Below are positions 17,169 through 26,892 of a stretch of DNA of 64,000 bases, in pieces. Made by a program: the position numbers and the translations under genes. Origin of the DNA: Terrabacter sp. Ter38 (lineage in GTDB: Bacteria > Actinomycetota > Actinomycetes > Actinomycetales > Dermatophilaceae). Positions within the stretch are counted from its first letter, which is position 1. Every line of letters begins with the position of its first letter. Below the pieces are notes generated by a model that made no database searches, had not been told where the DNA came from, and saw nothing but the letters and a program-made list of their open reading frames with translations. The stretch lies in the NCBI RefSeq assembly GCF_024519435.1, contig NZ_JALJRZ010000001.1:62001-126000 (forward strand), written 5' to 3'.

Positions 17169-17393
17169 GGCGCCACTCTCCCATCCCGGCTCCGGCGGTG
17201 TGGCTTGGGCCCGACCGATCAAGGGGCTGGGCGCACGAGCGCGCGTGCGCTGCAGGCCGCCCGGACAGGTGATGCGCAACGATCGGGGGCGCCTGCGTGT
17301 CTCTGGTGACAAGGGACGTCGCCACGCACACCGTGCGCACCACAGCACCACCACCGGGTACGGCACGGGAGGCGACCCGTCGAAAGGCTCGCC

Positions 17394-18557
17394 ATGACCG
17401 CCACGCCACACCTGCCGCGTCTCGCTCAGCTCCCACCTGCCCGGCGACGGCTCCTCGCCACGGTCCTGGTGGCCGTTGCCGTGCTCGCGTTGTCGATTCC
17501 TCTGGGCCTCAAGGCTCTTCACGGCGCCTCGCCCTCCTCGTCCTCCACGTCCTCCTCCTCCACTGCGTCAGGCGGAGAGGCGAGTCGCGGTGCCGTGACG
17601 GGCAACGGCGTGGCCGGACCGGACCTCGCGCCGCAGCCCGACGCCTCATCCGGAGCCAAGGCGCCCGCCACCGACACGGGCGCGCTCGGCACCGGCGTCG
17701 CCGGGTCGATAGCGGTCATCGAGCCGAAGATCGCGCGCTCCGCCTGGCTCGGGATCAAGGTCACCGACCTCACGGGATCGGCGGCTCGGGCCCGCGTCAT
17801 CGCCACGGACGCCGGGGGCCAGGTGACCTCCGAGAACGTCGTGACCTCGGTCGACCCGACGGGTGGTCCGACCGGACCGGGTGGAATCGACCCCCGCCTC
17901 GAGTCGGGCTCGTCCCCGCCGACCGTCGGCGTCGACGAGGCGCGGATGGTGCTCAGTGTCCCGGCCAAGACCCTCGACGACGTGCTGACGCAGCTGTCGA
18001 AGATCGGATCGGTGTCCTACCGCTCGTCGCAGTCCCAGGACGTCACCGACACGTACGTCGACACCAAGGCGCGCCTCGCACCGATGCAGGACGGGATCGA
18101 CCGCGTGCGCGCCCTGCTCACCAAGACGACGGACCTCCAGCAGGTCATCACCCTCGAGAGCGAGCTGAGCCGTCGTCAGGCCGACCTCGACTCGCTGACC
18201 CAACGGCTGGCCCAGCTCGACGCGATGACGACGACGAGCGACGTCACCGTGACCCTGTGGACCGACGCGACGGCGCCCGTGCAGACCGAGAGCGGGCTCG
18301 GCGGTGGGCTGCGCACCGCGTGGGAGAGCTTCCTCGGCTCGCTCACCGTCATCCTCACCGGGCTCGCCGCGCTGCTGCCCTGGCTCGTCCTGCTCGTGCC
18401 GCTGTCGTTGCTCGGCCTGCGGCTGTGGCGTCGGCGCACCGCGGGCACGCCGTCCGCCGCCTCCACGGCAACCGGTGGCCCCGCCACCGCCGCCGGTCCG
18501 GCCCCGCAGCCCGCGGGAGCACCGGTCTCGGCGTCGGCCTCCACGACGGACGACTGA
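17394..18557 (+). CDS. DUF4349 membrane protein
   Basis: A 387-aa protein with an N-terminal membrane segment (LLATVLVAVAVLALSIPLGL), a low-complexity Ser/Thr linker (SPSSSSTSSSSTASGG), the DUF4349 domain (ARSAWLGIKVTDLTGSAARA, later LSVPAKTLDDVLTQLSKIG), a coiled-coil stretch (LESELSRRQADLDSLTQRLA) and a second membrane helix (LAALLPWLVLLVPLSLLGL). Both ends are in or near the membrane, with DUF4349 outside. Function unknown; some family members are lipoproteins, but no lipobox is seen here. TCGAAAGG precedes the ATG by 8 nt. Divergent from hemY. Confidence 0.8.
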   Translation: MTATPHLPRLAQLPPARRRLLATVLVAVAVLALSIPLGLKALHGASPSSSSTSSSSTASGGEASRGAVTGNGVAGPDLAPQPDASSGAKAPATDTGALGTGVAGSIAVIEPKIARSAWLGIKVTDLTGSAARARVIATDAGGQVTSENVVTSVDPTGGPTGPGGIDPRLESGSSPPTVGVDEARMVLSVPAKTLDDVLTQLSKIGSVSYRSSQSQDVTDTYVDTKARLAPMQDGIDRVRALLTKTTDLQQVITLESELSRRQADLDSLTQRLAQLDAMTTTSDVTVTLWTDATAPVQTESGLGGGLRTAWESFLGSLTVILTGLAALLPWLVLLVPLSLLGLRLWRRRTAGTPSAASTATGGPATAAGPAPQPAGAPVSASASTTDD

Positions 18558-18583
18558 CGCACGGCGCGGGGACGCGTGAAGGG

Positions 18584-18620
18584 CCGTCGGCGGCTCGGTC
18601 AGCGACCGAGCCGCCGACGG
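18584..18620. terminator. Long hairpin between DUF4349 and murJ
   Basis: Perfect 17-bp stem CCGTCGGCGGCTCGGTC / GACCGAGCCGCCGACGG with a 3-nt loop. The right arm includes the last codons of murJ (RRRLGR), so it sits directly between the convergent 3' ends and can stop transcription from both sides. Confidence 0.75.
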
Positions 18621-20284
18621 ACCATGTCGCCGACCTGCCGCACCTCGCGCACGTGCATGGCGTGGGCGATGCCGAGGTAGACGACGAAGAAGACGAGACC
18701 GACGAGGCCGATCTCCAGCGCGCTGGCGAACATCCGCTTGACGGCCGAGGTCGACCCCTCGACCACGGACCCGGTGATGGGGTCGAGCACCTGGGTGACA
18801 CCCCAGGCGACGACGCCGGCGACCGTGGCGGCGAGGCCGACGCGCGAGGCCGTGACGAGCCCCGACCCGAGGCCGAGGCTCCCGATGCGCCGGCGCAGCA
18901 GGAAGAGGCCGACCATGGAGCTGACGACATTGCCCACGGTCTGCCCCATCGCCATGACACCGATGGCCCAGACCGGGTTGACGAAGAGCGTCACGACGCC
19001 GGCCAGCGCGCTGATCCCGGTCAGGAGCACCTGCATGATGACGGTGGGCTTGCCGTCCTCGAGCGCGAAGAACATCCGGTAGCAGAGCAGGTCGAGCCCG
19101 AAGGGCACGAGCCCGAGGATCATGATGATGAGGACGCTGGCGGAGACCTCGACCGAGCGAGGGTCGATGCCGGGGTTGAGCAGGGCCACGATGGGGTTTG
19201 CGAGCACGATGACCGCCACCATGATCGGCACGTTGGCCACGAGCGGCATCGTCAGGCCGGTGCGGAAGTCCCGGCGCAGGCTCGCCTTGTCGTCGGAGGC
19301 TGCAGCCGCCGAGAACCGCGGGAAGAGGGCCGTGATGATCGAGACGGTGATGAACGCGTGCGGCAGCATGAAGAGCGTGAACGCGATGGCGTATGCCGCC
19401 GGGCCGCGGGCCGCGTCCTCGAGACCGAGCGCCTTGGCGGAGGCGGTCGCGTTGTTGAGCACACCCTGGCTGATGAAGAAGCCGACCTGTGACACCGCCA
19501 GGCCCCCGAAGGCCCAGAGGGCGAGCCTGCTGACGCCGCCGAGGCCCACGCCGCGCAGTCCCCAGCGCGGGCGGTAGCGGAACCCCGTGCGGCGCAGTGC
19601 GGGCACGAGGGACAGCGCCTGGACCACGACGGACAGCGTCGCCGACCCCGCGAAGAGCCAGATCATCGGGCCCGTCCACTCGGACGGGTCCCGCGGTCGG
19701 TCGCGCCCGGGTGCCCCGAGGGGTGCGTCCTTGGGGAAGACCACGAGGAAGAGCACGAGCCCGGTGACGGCCACGACGTTGGCGATGAAGGGCGCCCACG
19801 CGAAGGCAGCGAACTGCCCACGTGCGTTGAGGATCTGACCGAGCAGGGCGAAGAGCCCGTAGAAGAAGATCTGCGGCAGGCAGATGAGCGAGAACGCGAC
19901 CGCGAGGTCCTTGAAGTCCGGAGACGAGTTGCGGGCCAGCAGCCAGACGAACCCCCCGGCGGCGGCCATGACGACGACCGTGATGACCGCCATCGCCGCG
20001 AGCGCCACCGTGATGACGCGGTCGGTGAACTCCTGGCCGCCGTCCTCGAGCTTCATCGCCCGCGCGAGCGACGGGATGAGCACCGCGTTGAGGATGCCGC
20101 CGGCCGCGAGGACGTAGAGCACGTTGGGCAGCGTGTTGGCCAGGGAGAAGGCGTCACCGGCCAGCTGGGCACCGATGATCGCCGTGATGAGGCCGTTGCG
20201 CACGACCCCGAGCACGCGCGATGCCACCGAGCCACCGAGCATGGTGAGGCTGGAGCGAGCGACTGACGGTGCCGCCGTCGTCAT
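18599..20284 (-). CDS. murJ: Lipid II flippase MurJ (MviN)
   Basis: A 561-aa polytopic membrane protein of the MOP superfamily that moves lipid II across the membrane for peptidoglycan synthesis. About 14 helices are visible. The family N-terminus [17 protein letters not shown], then [20 protein letters not shown] with [13 protein letters not shown], is well conserved. ATG 20284 overlaps the hemE stop (ATGA), so murJ is coupled to hemE. The open frame extends to 20797 inside hemE, but the MurJ N-terminus fits only this start. MurJ in Actinobacteria often carries a C-terminal kinase-like extension, which is absent here. Confidence 0.88.
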   Translation of the reverse strand: MTTAAPSVARSSLTMLGGSVASRVLGVVRNGLITAIIGAQLAGDAFSLANTLPNVLYVLAAGGILNAVLIPSLARAMKLEDGGQEFTDRVITVALAAMAVITVVVMAAAGGFVWLLARNSSPDFKDLAVAFSLICLPQIFFYGLFALLGQILNARGQFAAFAWAPFIANVVAVTGLVLFLVVFPKDAPLGAPGRDRPRDPSEWTGPMIWLFAGSATLSVVVQALSLVPALRRTGFRYRPRWGLRGVGLGGVSRLALWAFGGLAVSQVGFFISQGVLNNATASAKALGLEDAARGPAAYAIAFTLFMLPHAFITVSIITALFPRFSAAAASDDKASLRRDFRTGLTMPLVANVPIMVAVIVLANPIVALLNPGIDPRSVEVSASVLIIMILGLVPFGLDLLCYRMFFALEDGKPTVIMQVLLTGISALAGVVTLFVNPVWAIGVMAMGQTVGNVVSSMVGLFLLRRRIGSLGLGSGLVTASRVGLAATVAGVVAWGVTQVLDPITGSVVEGSTSAVKRMFASALEIGLVGLVFFVVYLGIAHAMHVREVRQVGDMVRRRLGR

Positions 20285-21333
20285 CGGCGGCTCGAGCACT
20301 CGTGGACGAGCGCGGTGACCCGGGTCAGCACGTCGGGGTCCACGGTGGGCAGGACGCCGTGGCCGAGGTTGAAGATGTGGCCCGGCGTGTGGCGTCCCTC
20401 CTCGACGATCTCCCGGACGCGACGCTCGAGCGCCTCCCACGGCGCGAAGAGCAGGGCGGGGTCGAGGTTGCCCTGGACGGCATACGTCGGCCCGAGGCGC
20501 GACGTGGCGTCGGTGAGCGACACGCGGTAGTCGACCCCGACCACCTCGGCGCCGGCCTCTCCCATGAGGCCGAGCAGCTCGCCCGTGCCGACGCCGAAGT
20601 GGATGCGGGGCACGTCGAGGTCCGCGACGGCTGCGAGCGCGACCGACGAGTGCGGCATGGCGCGCGCGGCGTAGTCGGCCTTCGACAGGGCGCCGGCCCA
20701 CGAGTCGAAGAGCTGGACGGCGCTCGCGCCGGCCTGCGCCTGCACGCGGAGGAACTCTCCCGAGATCTGGGCGAGCCTGGCGCACAGGGCGTCCCACAGC
20801 CCGGGGTCGCCGTGCATGAGCGCCTTGGTCTTCTCGTGGTTCTTGGAGGGCCCACCCTCGACGAGGTAGGACGCGAGGGTGAAGGGCGCTCCGGCGAAAC
20901 CGATGAGCGGGACGTCACCGAGCTCACGGACGAGCTGGACCACGGCCTCGGTGATGAAGGGCACGTGCTCGGGCGTCAGCGGGACGAGCTGGTCGAGGTC
21001 GGCCGCGGTGCGGATCGGGTGGGCCACGACAGGCCCCACACCGGGGACGATGTCGAGGTCGACCCCGATCGCCTTGAGCGGCACGACGATGTCGCTGAAG
21101 AAGATGGCCGCGTCGACGCCGTGCCGGCGGACGGGCTGGAGCGTGATCTCGGTGACGAGCTCGGGGCGCATGCACGACTCGAGCATCGGGATGCCCTCGC
21201 GGACGGCGCGGTACTCCGGCAGCGAACGACCGGCCTGACGCATGAACCACACCGGCGTCCGGGTCACCGACTCGCGGCGCGCAGCGCGGACGAGATCGCT
21301 CTGGCGGGTGGCGGGCGGGGCTGTGGTCGGCAC
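20281..21333 (-). CDS. hemE: Uroporphyrinogen decarboxylase
   Basis: A 350-aa HemE that decarboxylates uroporphyrinogen III to coproporphyrinogen III. The signature [18 protein letters not shown] is at residues 25-42. Other conserved blocks are [47 protein letters not shown] and [16 protein letters not shown] start. Its stop is fused to the murJ start. The product feeds the HemY/ChdC/HemH route encoded on either side of this gene. Confidence 0.95.
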   Translation of the reverse strand: MPTTAPPATRQSDLVRAARRESVTRTPVWFMRQAGRSLPEYRAVREGIPMLESCMRPELVTEITLQPVRRHGVDAAIFFSDIVVPLKAIGVDLDIVPGVGPVVAHPIRTAADLDQLVPLTPEHVPFITEAVVQLVRELGDVPLIGFAGAPFTLASYLVEGGPSKNHEKTKALMHGDPGLWDALCARLAQISGEFLRVQAQAGASAVQLFDSWAGALSKADYAARAMPHSSVALAAVADLDVPRIHFGVGTGELLGLMGEAGAEVVGVDYRVSLTDATSRLGPTYAVQGNLDPALLFAPWEALERRVREIVEEGRHTPGHIFNLGHGVLPTVDPDVLTRVTALVHECSSRR

Positions 21334-21428
21334 CGGTCAATCCTGCCACGGCGGGCGTGCGCCCCCGCGCCACGCGCGTCCGGCGCGCCCTGAGGACAGA
21401 TCGCCCGACTCCGGCATACCCTCATCTG

Positions 21429-22013
21429 GTGCACACGCGAACGTTGCCGGGCAACCACGGCGCGGTCTTCGCCAGGACGCTCAGCGCCCTGCGAGACGTC
21501 CGTCTGCGCTCCGAGGTGCGGTTGACCGAGGTGCCGGCGCCGACGCGCATCGCCCCGTACGCCGCAGCCCTGACCGCCGACGTCATCGACGTCGCCGACC
21601 CCGACGACGACCTCGCGACCGGACGCTTCGTCCTCCTGCACGACCCGGCTGCTCCCGACACGTGGGACGGCCAGTGGCGCATCGTGACCTTCGCGCGGGC
21701 CGAGCTCGAGGCCGAGCTCGCCGGCGATCCCATGCTCGGGGCGGTCGGGTGGTCGTGGCTGACCGACTCGCTGGCCAACCGCAACCTCGGGTGGACTGCC
21801 GAGGCCGGCACGGTGACCCGTGTGGTCAGCGAGAGCTTCGCGGGTCTCGCCGACCGCGAGGCGAGCGTCGAGATGGAGATCCGCGCCTCGTGGACGCCGG
21901 TCGGCGGCGACGCCACGGACCACCTGCGCGCCTGGGCCGACATGCTCTGCACCATCGCCGGCATCCCGCCCCTTCCCGACGGCGTCGTCCCCCTCCCGGG
22001 GCAGCGCCGGTGA
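21429..22013 (+). CDS. DUF3000 family protein
   Basis: A 194-aa conserved actinobacterial protein (DUF3000). Typical blocks are VFARTLSALRDVRLRSEVRL, RFVLLHDPAAPDTWDGQWRI and GWSWLTDSLANRNL. No membrane segment. The GTG is preceded 6 nt upstream by TACCCT, so it is probably leaderless; an upstream open extension to 21357 is not conserved. The stop overlaps the GTG of the RNase D gene, a pairing widespread in Actinobacteria, suggesting a role linked to RNA processing (inference). Confidence 0.85.
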   Translation: MHTRTLPGNHGAVFARTLSALRDVRLRSEVRLTEVPAPTRIAPYAAALTADVIDVADPDDDLATGRFVLLHDPAAPDTWDGQWRIVTFARAELEAELAGDPMLGAVGWSWLTDSLANRNLGWTAEAGTVTRVVSESFAGLADREASVEMEIRASWTPVGGDATDHLRAWADMLCTIAGIPPLPDGVVPLPGQRR

Positions 22014-23299
22014 CGGCGGAGCCGAACGAGCCCGCCGTCGACCTCGACCACGACCAGGCCGCCGACGTCCCCTCCGCCGTCGTTCCCGAGCTCGTCCCTC
22101 TGACCCACCCACGCGACGGGGTGCCCGACGTCGTCGTCGACGAGCGCGCACTCATGCGTGCCGCCGAGGCCATCGCGAGTGGGACCGGCCCGGTCGGCAT
22201 CGACGCCGAGCGGGCGTCGGGCTACCGCTACGGACAGCGCGCCTACCTGGTCCAGATCCGGCGGGAGGGGTCCGGGTCCTGGCTCATCGACCCCGTCGCC
22301 TGCCCCGACCTCTCCCCCGTCGGCGAGGCCATCGGTGACGCCGAGTGGATCCTGCACGCGGCCACCCAGGACCTCCCGTGCCTCGCCGAGGTCGGGCTGC
22401 ATCCGCAGACGCTCTTCGACACCGAGCTCGGCGGTCGGCTGGCCGGCCTGCCCCGGGTCGGGCTCGGCGCCATGGTCGAGCACTACCTCGGACTCCAGCT
22501 CGCCAAGGAGCACTCGGCCGTCGACTGGTCGGTGCGCCCCCTCCCCGAGCCGTGGCTGCGGTATGCCGCCCTCGACGTCGAGGTGCTCGTCGACCTCCGC
22601 GACGCGGTGGCAGCCGAGCTGGCGTCGCAGGGCAAGGCGGCCTGGGCCGCCGAGGAGTTCGATCACCTCCTCGACTTCACCGGCCCCGAGCCGCGCGTCG
22701 ACCCGTGGCGGCGCACGTCGGGCATGCACAAGGTGCGCGGGCGTCGTGGCCTGGCCATCGTGCGCGAGCTCTGGCTCTGGCGGGACGCCGTTGCCCAGCA
22801 GCGCGACACCTCCCCCGGACGGGTCCTGCCCGATGCCGCGATCAGCGAGATCGCGATCGCCAACCAGCGGGCGACGAAGCCGCCCCGCACCGTGGGCTCC
22901 GCGGAGCCCCGCCTGGCGCGCTCGGTACGCCGCCACCAGGAGGCGATCATCGAGGTCGTCGCCCGCGCTCTCGCGCTGCCCGACGACGACCTCCCGGTCC
23001 TGGCCCTCCCGCCGAGTGGGCCGCCGCCGCCCAAGGCGTGGGCCGACCGCGACCCCGTCGCCGCGGCCCGCCTGGCCCGTGCCCGGGAGCTGCTCGGGGC
23101 GATCTCCGAGGAGCTCGCCGTGCCGGTCGAGAACCTCCTGACCCCCGACCTGCTGCGCCGCTTCCTGTGGGAGGGTCCGGCCGCGCCGTCGACCGCCGAG
23201 GTCGCCGAGGCGCTCACGACGATGGGGGCACGTCGCTGGCAGACGACGATCACCGCCCCGCTCATCTCCCTCGCCTGCACCGAGAACCCACCCGCCTGA
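22010..23299 (+). CDS. rnd: Ribonuclease D-like 3'-5' exonuclease with HRDC domain
   Basis: A 429-aa DnaQ-like exonuclease. The DEDD motifs are GPVGIDAERASGYRYGQRA (exo I), LHAATQDLPCLAEVGLH (exo II) and WLRYAALDVEVLVDLRD (exo III, with the D-x3-Y/D pattern). HRDC-like helices follow (RGLAIVRELWLWRDAVAQQ) with a second helical repeat at the C-terminus. It should trim RNA 3' ends. GTG start overlapping the DUF3000 stop (GTGA). Confidence 0.88.
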   Translation: MTAEPNEPAVDLDHDQAADVPSAVVPELVPLTHPRDGVPDVVVDERALMRAAEAIASGTGPVGIDAERASGYRYGQRAYLVQIRREGSGSWLIDPVACPDLSPVGEAIGDAEWILHAATQDLPCLAEVGLHPQTLFDTELGGRLAGLPRVGLGAMVEHYLGLQLAKEHSAVDWSVRPLPEPWLRYAALDVEVLVDLRDAVAAELASQGKAAWAAEEFDHLLDFTGPEPRVDPWRRTSGMHKVRGRRGLAIVRELWLWRDAVAQQRDTSPGRVLPDAAISEIAIANQRATKPPRTVGSAEPRLARSVRRHQEAIIEVVARALALPDDDLPVLALPPSGPPPPKAWADRDPVAAARLARARELLGAISEELAVPVENLLTPDLLRRFLWEGPAAPSTAEVAEALTTMGARRWQTTITAPLISLACTENPPA

Positions 23300-23352
23300 C
23301 GCGTACGCCGTCGCTCGCGGGAGCGTCGTGAGGATGGTCACCCGAAGGGCCG

Positions 23353-23381
23353 TTGGCCGGGAAGTTACCGAGAAGTAGTAT
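23353..23381 (+). promoter_or_regulatory. Promoter of the fadAB operon
   Basis: TTGGCC (23353-23358) and TAGTAT (23376-23381) with a 17-bp spacer, about 100 bp before the fadA GTG. The leader of about 90 nt could hold regulatory sequence, but I see no clear riboswitch or repeat in it. Confidence 0.6.
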
Positions 23382-23479
23382 CGAGGAGGTCGCGCGCTGT
23401 CGCGGCCCGACGCCGGCGTCCGAGCCGGCCCGTCGACCCCTGATCCATCGCGATCACCCTCGATCCACTGGGAGGCACC

Positions 23480-24739
23480 GTGCCCCGCGCACTCAATGAG
23501 GTCGTCTTCGTCGACGGCGTCCGGACGCCGTTCGGCAAGGCCGGCGACCAGGGCATGTACGCCCAGACCCGCGCCGACGACCTCGTCATCCGGTGCATCC
23601 GCGAGCTGCTGCACCGCAACCCCACCCTGCCCAAGGACAAGGTCGAGGAGGTCGCCATCGCCGCGACCACCCAGATCGGCGACCAGGGCCTCACCCTCGG
23701 CCGCACGGCGGCGCTGCTCTCGGGCCTGCCGAACACGACGCCCGGCTACTCCGTCGACCGGATGTGCGCCGGCGCCATGACGGCCGTCACGAACACCGCG
23801 AGCTCGATCGCCTTCGGGGCCTACGACATCGCCATCGCCGGCGGCGTCGAGCACATGGGCCGCCACCCCATGGGCGAGGGCGTCGACCCCAACCCACGCA
23901 TCGTGTCCGAGAAGATCGTCGACCCCGACGCCCTCGTCATGGGCAAGACCGCGGAGAACCTCCACGACCGCTTCCCGCAGCTGACGAAGCAGCGCTCCGA
24001 CGCCTTCGCCGTGGGCAGCCAGGACAAGCTCGCCCGGGCGTACGCCGACGGCAAGATCCAGCGCGACCTCGTCACCGTCGCGACGCGCCACGCCGAGCAG
24101 GGCTGGGGCCTGGCCACCGCCGACGAGCCACCCCGTCCCGGCACGACCGTCGAGGACCTCGGCCAGCTCAAGACGCCGTTCCGTGCGCACGGCAACGTCA
24201 CGGCGGGCAACGCGGCCGGGCTCAACGACGGTGCCACCGCCTGCCTGCTCGCCTCCGAGGCGGCCGCCACCGAGCTCGGGCTGCCGGTCCGGATGCGCCT
24301 CGTGTCCTTCTCGTTCGTCGGCGTCGAGCCCGAGGTCATGGGCGTCGGTCCGGTCCCGGCCACGGAGAAGGCCCTCGCCAAGGCGGGCCTCACCATCGGC
24401 GACATCGGCCTCTTCGAGCTCAATGAGGCGTTCGCCGTCCAGGTGCTGGCCTTCCTCGACCACTTCGGCATCGCCGACGACGACCCGCGCGTCAACGAGT
24501 ACGGCGGCGCCATCGCCACGGGTCACCCGCTGGCCAGCTCGGGTGTGCGCCTCATGACCCAGCTCGCCCGCCAGTTCGAGGAGCACCCCGAGGTCCGGTA
24601 CGGCCTGACCGCGATGTGCATCGGCATCGGCATGGGCGGCGCGGTCATCTGGGAGAACCCACATCACGAGGACTACGAGTCCTCGACGACGAACACGACG
24701 AGCACGACGAGCACGACCGACGAGGAGATCGCCCAGTGA
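23480..24739 (+). CDS. fadA: Acetyl-CoA C-acyltransferase (3-ketoacyl-CoA thiolase, FadA)
   Basis: A 419-aa thiolase for the last step of fatty acid beta-oxidation. The nucleophile Cys lies in VDRMCAGAMTAV, NEAFAVQVLAF carries the His-containing region, GGAIATGHPLASSGVR the second motif and MCIGIGMGGA the C-terminal Cys motif. GGGAGG precedes the GTG. The thiolase fold ends at AVIWENP; a tail of about 25 residues rich in Ser and Thr (SSTTNTTSTTSTTDEE), encoded by a short DNA repeat, follows. The stop overlaps the fadB GTG (GTGA). Confidence 0.94.
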   Translation: MPRALNEVVFVDGVRTPFGKAGDQGMYAQTRADDLVIRCIRELLHRNPTLPKDKVEEVAIAATTQIGDQGLTLGRTAALLSGLPNTTPGYSVDRMCAGAMTAVTNTASSIAFGAYDIAIAGGVEHMGRHPMGEGVDPNPRIVSEKIVDPDALVMGKTAENLHDRFPQLTKQRSDAFAVGSQDKLARAYADGKIQRDLVTVATRHAEQGWGLATADEPPRPGTTVEDLGQLKTPFRAHGNVTAGNAAGLNDGATACLLASEAAATELGLPVRMRLVSFSFVGVEPEVMGVGPVPATEKALAKAGLTIGDIGLFELNEAFAVQVLAFLDHFGIADDDPRVNEYGGAIATGHPLASSGVRLMTQLARQFEEHPEVRYGLTAMCIGIGMGGAVIWENPHHEDYESSTTNTTSTTSTTDEEIAQ

Positions 24740-26868
24740 GCGCCACCACCACCGAGCAGCACACGGCCGCAACCGATTTCGCCTCTGAGGTCGTCACCCG
24801 CACTCCCGTGCGCGATGTCGCCCTCCCGGGTGGCGTCGGGACCCTGGCGCTCGTCACCCTCGACAACGGCTTGGACCACACCAAGCCCAACACCTTCGGC
24901 CCGCAGTCGATCGCCGGGCTCGCGGCCATGGTCGAGCGCCTGCGCGAGCGCGCCGCCGCCGGTGAGATCGTCGCGGTCGCCGTCACCGGCAAGCCGTTCA
25001 TCTTCGCCGTCGGCGCCGACCTCACCGGCGTGCCGTTCATCGGGTCGCGCGACCAGGCGCTCGAGATCGCCCGGGCCGGCCACGCGGCATACGCCGCCTT
25101 CTCCGACCTGCCGGTCCCGACGTTCGCCTTCGTCAACGGCGCGGCCATGGGCGGTGGTGTCGAGCTGGCGCTGTCGGCGACGTACCGGACGATGAGCGCC
25201 GGAGTGCCCGCGGTCGCGCTGCCCGAGGTCTTCCTCGGTCTCGTCCCCGGGTGGGGCGGCTGCTGGATGCTGCCCAACCTCATCGGTGTCGAGAAGGCCA
25301 TCACCGTCGTCATCGACAACCCGCTGAGTCAGAACCGCATGCTCAAGGGGGTCGACGCGTACCGGCTCGGCATGGCTGACGTCCTCTTCGAGCCGGCCGA
25401 CTTCCTCGAGGAGTCGATCGCCTGGGCCGCCCGGGTCCTCTCCGGTGACGTCACCGTCGAGCGCCCCGAGGTCGACCGCGACGAGACGTCGTGGAACGCC
25501 GCCATCGCCAAGGCCAGGGGGCTCGCCGACGTCAAGACCGGCCGACAGGCCAAGAGCCCGTATGCCGCCCTCGACCTTCTCGCCGCCGCTCGCACCGCGA
25601 CCCGCGCGGAGGGCTTCGCCGCCGAGGACGAGGTGCTCGCCGACCTGCTCATGAGCGACGAGCTCCGCGCGGGGCTCTACGCCTTCGACCTCGTGCAGAA
25701 GCGGGCCAAGCGTCCTGCAGGGGCTCCCGACCAAGCGCTCGCCCGGAAGGTCACGAAGGTGGGCATCGTCGGCGCCGGCCTCATGGCGAGCCAGCTCGCG
25801 CTGCTGTTCATCCAGCGCCTCCAGGTGCCGGTCGTGCTCACCGACATCGACGACGAGCGCGTCGCCAAGGGCGTCGGCTACGTCCACGCCGAGCTGGACA
25901 GGCTCGCGGGCAAGGGACGCCTCAATGCCGACAGGCTGAACCGCTACAAGGCCCTCGTGACCGGGTCGACGACCAAGGACGGCTTCGCTGACGCCGACTT
26001 CGTCATCGAGGCGGTCTTCGAGGAGATGTCGGTCAAGCAGCAGGTCTTCGCCGAGGTCGAGGCCGTCGTGTCGGCAGAGTGCGTGCTCGCGACGAACACC
26101 TCGAGCCTGTCGATCGCCGAGATGGCCGGGGCGCTCTCGCACCCGGAGCGCGTCGTCGGCTTCCACTTCTTCAACCCCGTGGCCGTCATGCCGCTGCTCG
26201 AGATCATCCCGGGCGAGCGCACCGACGATTCCACTCTCGCAACGGCGTTCGCCGTCGGGAAGGCACTGAAGAAGACGTGCGTCCGCGCCGCTGACCGACC
26301 GTCGTTCATCGTCAACCGACTCCTCGGCCGCTTCATGGGCGAGGCCGCGAAGATCCTCGACGACGGCACGCCGATCGAGGTCGTCGACCGCGCCTTCGCC
26401 GGTCTCGCGCCCATGCCTCCCTTCGTCCTCATCGGGCTCGTCGGGCCGGCCATCGCGCTGCACAACGGCGAGACGCTCGTGACGGCGTTCCCGGACCGCT
26501 TCTACGCCTCTCCGACGCTCCAGCGGATCGTCGCCGCCGGCAAGCGCGGCTTCTACGACCTCAGCTCGGGCCGTCCGGTGCTCGACCCCGAGGTCGCGGA
26601 GCTCATCGAGAAGCCGGCCGACCCGGTGGTGCTCGACCTCGCCCAGGTGAGGGAGCGCGTCCTGACCGTGCTCGCCGACGAGGCGCGACGGATGCTCGAC
26701 GAGGGCGTCGCACAGGCGCCCATGGACATCGACCTCGCGATGATCACCGGCGCCGGCTTCCAGTTCTGGAACGGCGGCATCACCCCACTCCTCGACCGGA
26801 CCGGCGTCGCCGAGGCGGTCACGGGTGCGCGCTTCCTGCCCGTCGGCGTCGCCAACGCCGACGGATGA
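24736..26868 (+). CDS. fadB: Multifunctional 3-hydroxyacyl-CoA dehydrogenase/enoyl-CoA hydratase (FadB)
   Basis: A 710-aa trifunctional-type protein. Residues 1-300 are the crotonase domain (FIFAVGADLTGVPF; FVNGAAMGGGVELALS; ALPEVFLGLVPGWGG), hydrating enoyl-CoA. Residues 330-520 are the NAD-binding half of the dehydrogenase (VGIVGAGLMASQLALLF; ATNTSSLSIAEMA; GFHFFNPVAVMPLLEI), and the rest are the C-terminal helical domains. NAD site GxGxxA is intact as GAGLMA. Coupled to fadA by GTGA; together they form the FadAB complex of beta-oxidation. Confidence 0.94.
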   Translation: MSATTTEQHTAATDFASEVVTRTPVRDVALPGGVGTLALVTLDNGLDHTKPNTFGPQSIAGLAAMVERLRERAAAGEIVAVAVTGKPFIFAVGADLTGVPFIGSRDQALEIARAGHAAYAAFSDLPVPTFAFVNGAAMGGGVELALSATYRTMSAGVPAVALPEVFLGLVPGWGGCWMLPNLIGVEKAITVVIDNPLSQNRMLKGVDAYRLGMADVLFEPADFLEESIAWAARVLSGDVTVERPEVDRDETSWNAAIAKARGLADVKTGRQAKSPYAALDLLAAARTATRAEGFAAEDEVLADLLMSDELRAGLYAFDLVQKRAKRPAGAPDQALARKVTKVGIVGAGLMASQLALLFIQRLQVPVVLTDIDDERVAKGVGYVHAELDRLAGKGRLNADRLNRYKALVTGSTTKDGFADADFVIEAVFEEMSVKQQVFAEVEAVVSAECVLATNTSSLSIAEMAGALSHPERVVGFHFFNPVAVMPLLEIIPGERTDDSTLATAFAVGKALKKTCVRAADRPSFIVNRLLGRFMGEAAKILDDGTPIEVVDRAFAGLAPMPPFVLIGLVGPAIALHNGETLVTAFPDRFYASPTLQRIVAAGKRGFYDLSSGRPVLDPEVAELIEKPADPVVLDLAQVRERVLTVLADEARRMLDEGVAQAPMDIDLAMITGAGFQFWNGGITPLLDRTGVAEAVTGARFLPVGVANADG

Positions 26869-26892
26869 CCGCCTCCCGAGGATGCACGTGGC

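Noticed and set aside
21422-24772. 1116-codon minus-strand open frame
   Set aside because: Antisense to DUF3000, RNase D and fadA; no motif and no start signal.
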